A stretch of DNA of 64,000 nt. Origin: Achromobacter aloeverae (lineage in GTDB: Bacteria; Pseudomonadota; Gammaproteobacteria; Burkholderiales; Burkholderiaceae_B). The stretch spans positions 248,001-312,000 of the forward strand of contig NZ_PYAL01000009.1 of the NCBI RefSeq assembly GCF_004121055.1. The letters are read 5' to 3'. The translations under genes were made by a program, and so were the position numbers. Shown one piece after another: positions 57,776 to 64,000 of this stretch. Below the pieces are notes generated by a model. It made no database searches and was not told where the DNA came from. It saw only the letters and a list, made by a program, of their open reading frames with translations. The first letter of the stretch is position 1. The number at the start of each line of letters is the position of its first letter.

Positions 57776-60493
57776 ATGAATAAAACCCTGTTATTGGTTG
57801 ACGGTTCCAGCTACTTGTACCGTGCCTATCATGCCATGCCGGACTTGCGTAACGCGCAGGGCGAGCCCACCGGCGCGCTGTATGGCGTGATCAATATGCT
57901 GCGCAAGCTGGTCCAAGATCATAAGGCAGAGTACGCCGCGTGCATTTTCGACGCGAAAGGCAAGACTTTTCGTGACGAGATCTATCCTGACTACAAGTCG
58001 CACCGGCCGCCCATGCCGGAAGACCTGGCCGCGCAGATCGAGCCTATCCACAACGCTGTCCGCGCGCTGGGCTGGCCCGTGTTCGCCGTGGAAGGCGTGG
58101 AGGCCGACGATGTCATCGGCACGCTGGCGCGCATCGCGACCGAGCATGGCCTGAAAACAGTGGTATCCACTGGTGACAAGGATCTCGCGCAACTGGTGGA
58201 CGACCATGTGACGCTGGTCAACACCATGAGCGGCGAAGTGCTGGACCCCGCCGGCGTGGTCAGGAAGTTCGGCGTGCCGCCGGAGCGCATCGTCGACTAC
58301 CTGATGCTGGTCGGCGATACGGTCGACAATGTGCCTGGGGTCGACAAGGTCGGGCCCAAGACCGCCGTCAAATGGCTGACCGAGCATGGCAGCATCGACA
58401 AGTTGGTCGAGGCCGCCGAAGGCATCAAGGGCGTGGCGGGCAACAACCTGCGCACGGCCATCCCCAATTTCCCGATGACGCGCCAGTTGCTGTCGGTCAA
58501 GTGCGACTGCGACCTGGGCGGCGACATCATCGCGCCCGAGCAACTGCTGCCGCGCGAGCAGGACAAGGAATCGCTGCTGGCGTTGTACGAGCGCTATGGC
58601 TTTCGCACCTGGCTGCGCGAACTCAGCGGGGAAACCGAACGGGTGCCCACCGGCGACTCCCGCGTGGTCGAGGACGCGCCCCAGCCGCCCGCCGAGACCG
58701 ATTACCAGGTTGTGACGGACTGGCCCGCCTTCGAGCGGTGGCTGGCGCTGATCCAGGCCGCGCCGCTGGTGGCGCTGGATACGGAAACCACGTCCCTGGA
58801 CGAAATGCAGGCGCGGCTGGTGGGTATCTCCCTGAGCGTGACGCCGGGCACGGCCTGCTATATCCCGGTGGCCCACCGCGGCCCCGAGGCGGGCGAGCAG
58901 CTGCCCAAGGACGAGGTGCTGGCGCGCCTGCGGCCCTGGCTGGAGAACGCGGACGCAGGCAAGCTGCTGCACAACGCCAAGTACGACGCGCATGTCTTCG
59001 CCAACGAGGGCATACGCCTGGCGGGCGTGCGCGAGGACACCATGCTGCAGGCCTATGTGCTGGAGTCGCATCGCGCCGTCAGCCTGGCCGACCTGGCCCA
59101 GCGCTGGCTCGGCCGCAAGGGCGTGACCTACGAGGACCTGTGCGGCAAGGGGGTCAACCAGATCTGCTTCGATGAAGTGGCGGTGGAGAAAGCGGGCTTC
59201 TATGCCGCCGAGGACGCGGATTTCACCATCCAGATGCACGGCCTGCTGCGTCCACGGGTCAGCGCCGATCGCGGGCTGGACTTCATCTACAAGCTGGAAT
59301 TGCAGGTGGCCGAGGTGCTGCTGCAAATCGAGCGCACCGGCGTGCGGGTCGATGCCGAGGAACTGGGTCGCCAGAGCCATGCCCTGGGACAGGAGATGCT
59401 GGCGCTGGAGGCGCGCGCCTACGAACTGGCGGGGCAGCCCTTCAACCTCAACTCGCCCAAGCAGCTCGGCGAAATCCTGTTCGGCCGCATGCAGCTGCCG
59501 GTGGTGCGCAAGACCGCCAGCGGCGTGCCATCCACCGACGAAGAGGTGCTGACAAAGCTGGCGCAGGACTATCCGCTGCCGCAGGTCCTGTTGCAGTACC
59601 GTGGCCTGGCCAAGCTGAAGTCCACTTATACGGACAAGCTGCCGCGCATGATCAATCCGGCCACCGGCCGCGTGCACACGCATTATGCGCAGGCCGCGGT
59701 GATTACCGGCCGGCTGGCGTCGTCCGATCCCAACCTGCAGAACATTCCGGTGCGCACGCCGGAAGGCCGGCGCGTGCGCGAGGCCTTCGTGCCGCAGCGC
59801 GGGGTGCTGGTGTCGGCGGACTACTCGCAGATCGAGCTGCGCATCATGGCGCACGTGTCGGACGACGCCAATCTGCAGCAGGCTTTCGCGGCGGGCGAGG
59901 ATATCCACCGCGCCACCGCCGCCGAGGTGTTCGGCGTGCCGCTGGCGGACGTGGCGGCCGAGCAGCGGAGGGCGGCCAAGGCCATCAACTTCGGCCTGAT
60001 CTACGGCATGGGCGTGTTCGGCCTGGCCTCAAACCTGGGCATCACCCGCGACGCGGCGCAGGCGTATATCGACCGCTATTTCGCCCGCTATCCGGGCGTA
60101 GCCCAGTACATGGAGTCCACCCGCGTGCTGGCGCGCCAGCAGGGCTATGTGGAAACGGTGTTCGGCCGCCGCCTGTGGCTGCCAGAGATCAATGGCGGTT
60201 CGGGCCCGCGCCGCCAGGCGGCCGAGCGCGCCGCCATCAACGCGCCCATGCAGGGCACGGCCGCGGACCTGATCAAGATGGCGATGGTGGCGGTGCAGGA
60301 CTGGATCGCCACGGATGGGCTGGACAGCCGCATCATCATGCAGGTGCACGATGAACTGGTGCTGGAAGTGCCCGACGGCGAACTGGAGCGCGTGCGCGAG
60401 CGCCTGCCCGCGCTGATGTGCGGGGTGGCCCAGCTGCATGTCCCCTTGGTGGCCGAAGTGGGGGTGGGCAGGAACTGGGAGCAGGCGCACTGA
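57776..60493 (+). CDS. polA: DNA polymerase I
   Basis: A 905-residue Pol I with three activities. The N-terminal 5'-3' exonuclease (1-290) begins MNKTLLLVDGSSYLYRAYHA; the 3'-5' exonuclease (about 310-500) keeps exo I DTETTSL, exo II LLHNAKYDAH and exo III YAAEDADFT, so proofreading should be active; the polymerase has motif A VSADYSQIELR, motif B RRAAKAINFGLIYG and motif C VHDELVLEV. It repairs DNA and removes Okazaki primers. AGGAG-type site upstream. A 14-bp repeat lies 107 bp after the stop. Confidence 0.98.
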   Translation: MNKTLLLVDGSSYLYRAYHAMPDLRNAQGEPTGALYGVINMLRKLVQDHKAEYAACIFDAKGKTFRDEIYPDYKSHRPPMPEDLAAQIEPIHNAVRALGWPVFAVEGVEADDVIGTLARIATEHGLKTVVSTGDKDLAQLVDDHVTLVNTMSGEVLDPAGVVRKFGVPPERIVDYLMLVGDTVDNVPGVDKVGPKTAVKWLTEHGSIDKLVEAAEGIKGVAGNNLRTAIPNFPMTRQLLSVKCDCDLGGDIIAPEQLLPREQDKESLLALYERYGFRTWLRELSGETERVPTGDSRVVEDAPQPPAETDYQVVTDWPAFERWLALIQAAPLVALDTETTSLDEMQARLVGISLSVTPGTACYIPVAHRGPEAGEQLPKDEVLARLRPWLENADAGKLLHNAKYDAHVFANEGIRLAGVREDTMLQAYVLESHRAVSLADLAQRWLGRKGVTYEDLCGKGVNQICFDEVAVEKAGFYAAEDADFTIQMHGLLRPRVSADRGLDFIYKLELQVAEVLLQIERTGVRVDAEELGRQSHALGQEMLALEARAYELAGQPFNLNSPKQLGEILFGRMQLPVVRKTASGVPSTDEEVLTKLAQDYPLPQVLLQYRGLAKLKSTYTDKLPRMINPATGRVHTHYAQAAVITGRLASSDPNLQNIPVRTPEGRRVREAFVPQRGVLVSADYSQIELRIMAHVSDDANLQQAFAAGEDIHRATAAEVFGVPLADVAAEQRRAAKAINFGLIYGMGVFGLASNLGITRDAAQAYIDRYFARYPGVAQYMESTRVLARQQGYVETVFGRRLWLPEINGGSGPRRQAAERAAINAPMQGTAADLIKMAMVAVQDWIATDGLDSRIIMQVHDELVLEVPDGELERVRERLPALMCGVAQLHVPLVAEVGVGRNWEQAH

Positions 60494-60599
60494 TGGCCAG
60501 GCCAGGCCGGCCGCGCTCCAGTTGCCGGTCAGCCTGCCGCAGGCATAATCAGGGCTTCCCCCCGCGCCCCGGGCTGCCTGGGACCCGCTCTGCCGCGGG

Positions 60600-60641
60600 C
60601 CCTGGTCGGCAAGCCCTGGTCGGCAAGCCCTGGTTCGCATG
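60600..60641 (+). repeat. 14-bp tandem repeat between polA and the dienelactone hydrolase gene
   Basis: Two exact copies of CCCTGGTCGGCAAG (60600-60613, 60614-60627) and a diverged third CCCTGGTTCGCATG (60628-60641). It lies 107 bp after polA and 56 bp before the next start. Confidence 0.85.
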
Positions 60642-60697
60642 GCGACCGGTAGGCGCGCAAGGCGCGGGGCACCTCCACCCACGACAAGGAATCCGTC

Positions 60698-61489
60698 ATG
60701 AGTTTCGCTCCCGCCGCCGGTACCGTGCAGCCCACGGTCATCCACACCAGTCCGCAAGGCCTGACCCATGGCCTGATCGACCTGCCCGTCAAGGACGGCA
60801 CGGTGCAAGCCTATTACGCCTTGCCCGAAGGCAAGGCCGACCTGCCCATCGTGCTGGTGGTGCAGGAAATCTTCGGCCTGCACGAGCATATCCAGGATGT
60901 CTGCCGCCGCGTCGCCAAGGAAGGCTACTTCGCCATCGGCGTCAACCTGTATGAACGCCAGGGCGATGCCTCGGCCTATACCGATATCCCCAAGCTGGTC
61001 GCCGAGATCGTCTCCAAGGTGCCCGACGAACAGGTCATGTCCGACCTGGACGCCAGCGTCGCCTGGGCGGCGCAGCATGGCGGCGATCCCAAGCGCGTGG
61101 GGATCACCGGGTTCTGCTGGGGCGGCCGCATCACCTGGATGTATGCCGCGCACAACCCCGACGTCAAGGCCGGCGTGGCCTGGTACGGCAAGTTGACGAC
61201 GGGACACGGCCCGCTGATCAAGAAGTTCGTCGTCGACATCGCCGACAAGGTGCATGGTCCTGTGCTGGGGCTCTATGGCGCCAAGGACGAAAGCATTCCG
61301 CTGGATACGATCGAGCAGGTCAAGGCCAAGTTGGCGCAGGGCAATGCCCAGGCCCAGGCGTCCAGGTTCGTGGTCTATCCCGACGCCGGCCATGCCTTCC
61401 TCGCGGACTATCGTCCCAGCTATCGCGAGGCCGAGGCCAAGGACGGCTGGAAGCGCATGGTGGACTGGTTCGCCCAGTACTTGAACTAA
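60698..61489 (+). CDS. Dienelactone hydrolase family protein
   Basis: A 263-residue alpha/beta hydrolase. The nucleophile motif is GITGFCWGG (Cys rather than Ser, as in dienelactone hydrolases), with the acid in GAKDESIP and the His in PDAGHAF. Core segments: IVLVVQEIFGLHEHI and YFAIGVNLY. No signal peptide. Dienelactone hydrolases open lactone rings in aromatic degradation, but many members have other substrates. It stands alone, 204 bp from polA, and converges with the Na/Pi cotransporter gene. An AAGGA-type site precedes the ATG. Confidence 0.92.
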   Translation: MSFAPAAGTVQPTVIHTSPQGLTHGLIDLPVKDGTVQAYYALPEGKADLPIVLVVQEIFGLHEHIQDVCRRVAKEGYFAIGVNLYERQGDASAYTDIPKLVAEIVSKVPDEQVMSDLDASVAWAAQHGGDPKRVGITGFCWGGRITWMYAAHNPDVKAGVAWYGKLTTGHGPLIKKFVVDIADKVHGPVLGLYGAKDESIPLDTIEQVKAKLAQGNAQAQASRFVVYPDAGHAFLADYRPSYREAEAKDGWKRMVDWFAQYLN

Positions 61490-61505
61490 ACGGCCCAGGC
61501 CTGGG

Positions 61506-63179
61506 TCAGGGCGTCGCCTCGTCGGCGCTTTCGCGCAGCCGGTTCGGCAGCAGTTCGCCTTCCTTGGCCAGCACCGGGTAGGCGGCCGCGCCGACCAGGT
61601 ACGAGTTGACGTTCTTGACGTCGCGCAGGAGGTCCAGGTAGAGCTGCCCCACCTCGGCGGCATCCACCTGGCCGGACTTGATCTTGTTCAGGTGGGCTTC
61701 CGAGGCGGCGATCTCCAGCCCTCGGAACCTTTCCTTTTCTCCCGCCAGGGAGCGCGCCTGGCGCAGGTCCGCATTGACGAAGAGGGCGGCGGTGCGGCGT
61801 TCGTTGGCGAGCAACTGGCCGAGGGCCTCGTCCAGTTCCTCGCGCTGTTCCGGCGCCAGCGCCCAGCCTTGCTTGCGCAGCTTGTTCGCCTGCGACAGCA
61901 GGCCATGATAGGCGACGTCGCCGGCGTGGCCGATATTGCTGGCGAAGGCCAGGATTTCCTCCATGCGTTGCACATCCTCGCTGGTCATGTTCTCGCGGTC
62001 CAGCGTGGCCAGGTAGAGCGTGATGGCGGTTTCCAGCTTGTCCAGCGCGGTATCCATCTGGCGCGCCTGCATCAGGCGGTGGCGGTTGTCGCGCTTGAAG
62101 CCGGCGCGCGCCAGCAGCAGCAGGGTCTGCAGCATGTCGGCCATGCGCAGCGCCTCGCGCGAGGCATTGCCCAGCGCCACCGCGGGCACATCGTGCGCTG
62201 CCTCGTCAAGGTAGTGGGGCAGCGAGGGATCGTCGGGGTCGGCGCGCTTGGGCAGCCAGCGCGTCAGCAGCGCGCCGTAAGGCGCCAGCACCGGCAGGAA
62301 GACCAGCGCGATCACGGCGTTGAACAGCGTGTGGAAATTGGCGACGGCGCGGGCCGGGTCGTTGGAAAGCCCGTTCATCCAGGGCTCGATCCAGGGCAGC
62401 ACCAGCAGTCCGACGACCACCCCCGCCAGGCGGGTCAGCAGGTTGCCCAGGGGCAGGCGGCGCGCCGCCGGATCGTCGCCGGACACGCCTTCGATGATGG
62501 GATTGATTGCCGTGCCCAGGTTGGCGCCCAGCACCATGGCGAAGGCGGCCGGTCCGTTCACCAGATGATGGGTGGCCATGGACATGATCAGCACCACCAC
62601 GGCCACGCTGGAATGGGCCGCCCATGTCAGCGCGGCGGCCAGCAGCATGGCGGCGACGGGCTGGGTGGCCAGCGCTTCCAGGATGGTGCGCAGCAGCGGG
62701 GCCGTCTGGAAGGGCGTGAACAGCTCGACCAGGGCATGCAGCGACATCAGCAGCAGGCCCAGGCCGATGAAGACGCGGCCCAGGTCGCGCGTGCGTCCGG
62801 GCGGGTAGCGGCGGAACATCCAGACGCCGGCGAGGATCAGGATGGGCGCCAGCGCCGTGAGGTCGAAGGACAGCAGTTGCACGATCAGCGTGGTGCCGAC
62901 ATTGGCGCCCAGCATGGCGGCGAGCGCGGGCACCAGGGCCACCACGCCGCCCGCGGCGAAGCCCGTGATCATCAGGCCGGTGGCGGTGCTGCTTTGCAAT
63001 GCCGCGGTGATGGCAAGGCCGGCGCAGAAGGCGCGCAAGCGCGTGCCCAATGCCCGCCCCAGCGCCGCGCCCAGGGCCGCGCCGAATGCACGCTGGACTC
63101 CCGTCTGGACCATGTGCACCCCCCATAGCAACAGGGCGACATAGCCGGCGAAGTCGAGTAGCGTGATGATTCCGGACAT
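61506..63179 (-). CDS. Na/Pi cotransporter family protein with PhoU-like domain
   Basis: A 557-residue protein. The first ~330 residues carry two inverted repeats of the NptA/SLC34 type (QSSTATGLMITG, GANVGTTLI; AHSSVAVVVLIM, GANLGTAINP) and form the phosphate-sodium channel; residues about 350-557 form a PhoU-like helical domain (from VALGNASREALRMADM). ATG 63179 is chosen; the long upstream open frame is spurious. The family exports or imports phosphate in many bacteria (YjbB in E. coli exports). It is divergent from the sdaA gene. Confidence 0.92.
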   Translation of the reverse strand: MSGIITLLDFAGYVALLLWGVHMVQTGVQRAFGAALGAALGRALGTRLRAFCAGLAITAALQSSTATGLMITGFAAGGVVALVPALAAMLGANVGTTLIVQLLSFDLTALAPILILAGVWMFRRYPPGRTRDLGRVFIGLGLLLMSLHALVELFTPFQTAPLLRTILEALATQPVAAMLLAAALTWAAHSSVAVVVLIMSMATHHLVNGPAAFAMVLGANLGTAINPIIEGVSGDDPAARRLPLGNLLTRLAGVVVGLLVLPWIEPWMNGLSNDPARAVANFHTLFNAVIALVFLPVLAPYGALLTRWLPKRADPDDPSLPHYLDEAAHDVPAVALGNASREALRMADMLQTLLLLARAGFKRDNRHRLMQARQMDTALDKLETAITLYLATLDRENMTSEDVQRMEEILAFASNIGHAGDVAYHGLLSQANKLRKQGWALAPEQREELDEALGQLLANERRTAALFVNADLRQARSLAGEKERFRGLEIAASEAHLNKIKSGQVDAAEVGQLYLDLLRDVKNVNSYLVGAAAYPVLAKEGELLPNRLRESADEATP

Positions 63180-63546
63180 AGGCAGATGAAAGTGGGGTAA
63201 GCGCTCATGGTGGCGCGGATCGGCGGCGCGGAACGCGCGACCATGATAGTTCAGATGGAAGGGGACGCTGCCATCATCGCACGAGAAGTTACCAGGGGTC
63301 GAAACAAAAATGAAAACGTTCTCATAAAAGTATTTATGGTCCCCATAACCCATTTTTTGAGGTAAGTGCGCGGGCGGGGTGCCCAGCCACGGGTACGGGC
63401 CGCGAGGTGACGCCGCCGACCGCCTTTCCGCGCAGGCTGGGGGTATATGATGTGGGCACTGATGTGAGCACGACGGCCAGCAGCCGCGGACGGCGGCATG
63501 GGCCCGGGCGCGCACGCACATCGCCGCAACGGAACGTGGGGTTATC
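63180..63546. other. Gene-free gap between the Na/Pi gene and sdaA
   Basis: No gene is seen. An AT-rich stretch (about 63300-63360) contains the perfect inverted repeat TTATGG-TCC-CCATAA (63334-63348), a plausible operator or promoter for the Na/Pi gene. TATATGAT near 63444-63451 may be a -10 for sdaA. A glycine riboswitch was looked for and not recognised. Confidence 0.5.
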
Positions 63547-64000
63547 TTGGCTGTTTCTGTCTTTGATCTCTTCAAGATCGGCATTGGTCCCTCCAGCTCG
63601 CACACCGTGGGGCCCATGCGGGCTGCCTTGCTGTTCGCGTCGGGACTCAAGCGCGACGGCCTGCTGCCGGCCGTGGCCGGCGTGCGGGCCGAGCTCTATG
63701 GCTCGCTGGGCGCGACGGGCAAGGGCCACGGCACCGACAAGGGAGTGCTGCTGGGACTCATGGGCATGGCGCCCGACACGGTCGACCCCGACGCCATCGC
63801 GGGCCTCATCCAGCAGGTGCGGGCCGACCGGCGCCTGGTCCTGCTGGGCGAGCACGCCGTGCCTTTCACGGAAAAGGAACACCTGTTGTTCTACCGGCGG
63901 GAGGCGCTGGCGGAGCATCCCAACGGCATGAAGTTCCATGCCTTCGACGCCCAGGGCGCCAGCCTGCGCGAGGCGCGCTACCTGTCGGTGGGCGGCGGTT
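63547..64000 (+). CDS. sdaA: L-serine ammonia-lyase (iron-sulfur type), N-terminal part, cut by window edge
   Basis: The first 151 residues of the one-chain bacterial serine dehydratase, which deaminates L-serine to pyruvate using a [4Fe-4S] cluster. It starts SVFDLFKIGIGPSSSHTVGPM, shown as FKIGIGPSSSHTVGPM, then LYGSLGATGKGHGTDKGVLL, as in SdaA. The start is a TTG at 63547 after a GTGGGG stretch; no in-frame ATG lies nearby before the conserved region. Cluster cysteines would lie beyond the window. The divergent neighbour is the Na/Pi transporter. Confidence 0.93.
   Translation, partial: MAVSVFDLFKIGIGPSSSHTVGPMRAALLFASGLKRDGLLPAVAGVRAELYGSLGATGKGHGTDKGVLLGLMGMAPDTVDPDAIAGLIQQVRADRRLVLLGEHAVPFTEKEHLLFYRREALAEHPNGMKFHAFDAQGASLREARYLSVGGG

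Noticed and set aside
63360-63546. Possible glycine riboswitch before the serine dehydratase gene
   Set aside because: The conserved GGxAGAG and GGCGCCGAAGG-type segments were not found.

Overview
The window is about 67% GC and gene-dense, with very high G/C at third codon positions. It looks like the chromosome of a Bordetella/Achromobacter-type betaproteobacterium (Alcaligenaceae, Burkholderiales). The pointers are three Bug-family solute receptors without permease genes beside them, a urease operon in the order ureDAJBCEFG, and betaproteobacterial housekeeping neighbourhoods (fkpB-ispH, scpB-rluB, rimP-nusA-infB-rbfA-truB-typA). The genus is inferred from gene content, not from a marker gene. 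No phage, insertion sequence, CRISPR array or rRNA operon was seen.

Layout. 1-2.0 kb: a GT39/ArnT-like membrane glycosyltransferase overlapping the start of a MATE exporter (window edge). 2.2-5.7 kb: rpmE2, radC, fkpB-ispH and a DUF1993 gene. 5.8-8.3 kb: galactarate dehydratase garD with a GntR/UTRA regulator. 8.6-15.2 kb: a complete export operon made of an outer-membrane lipoprotein, an HlyD adaptor, an RbbA-type double-ATPase/permease fusion and an ABC-2 permease. 15.4-16.5 kb: tRNA-Thr and tRNA-Asn around an orphan winged-helix regulator and an AT-rich gap. 16.8-25.2 kb: an organic-acid catabolic region (two Bug receptors, enoyl-CoA hydratase, LysR regulator, ABC-type binding protein, zinc alcohol dehydrogenase, class III CoA-transferase, MaoC-like hydratase). 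25.3-29.7 kb: a molybdoenzyme with cytochrome b and a small exported protein, divergent from a CusRS/HprRS-like two-component system. 29.8-32.3 kb: hydroxypyruvate isomerase, a small unknown gene and a CobW GTPase. 32.3-33.2 kb: a repeat-bearing gap and tRNA-fMet. 33.3-46.1 kb: translation and chromosome genes scpB, rluB, rimP, nusA, infB, rbfA, truB, typA. 46.2-50.3 kb: a GtrII-like membrane protein, a VOC protein with an AraC-type regulator, and a third Bug receptor. 50.3-56.6 kb: the urease operon on the minus strand. 57.1-64 kb: LOG-family gene, polA, dienelactone hydrolase, Na/Pi cotransporter and the start of L-serine dehydratase.

How parts work together. The LysR regulator at 18.6-19.5 kb probably controls the pathway beside it. 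A 30-bp element with a GTAT-N6-ATAC core and a TATTAGAC tail occurs both in its own divergent promoter and before the CoA-transferase gene 2.7 kb away. The two-component system at 27.6-29.7 kb faces the molybdoenzyme operon across a perfect 16-bp palindrome of the CusR/CopR/HprR type, an arrangement like HprRS with MsrPQ in enterobacteria. UreE carries a tail of 112 residues with 51 histidines, and the apparent start of ureF lies inside that tail in another frame.

The most unusual global feature is short tandem repeats, mostly 13-15 bp per unit and unrelated in sequence, lying just downstream of stop codons or across gene ends (ispH, the yhhJ-like gene, a Bug gene, cobW, the LOG gene, polA, and the 5' end of the maoC gene). 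The largest is a compound array of about 220 bp between the LOG gene and ureD.
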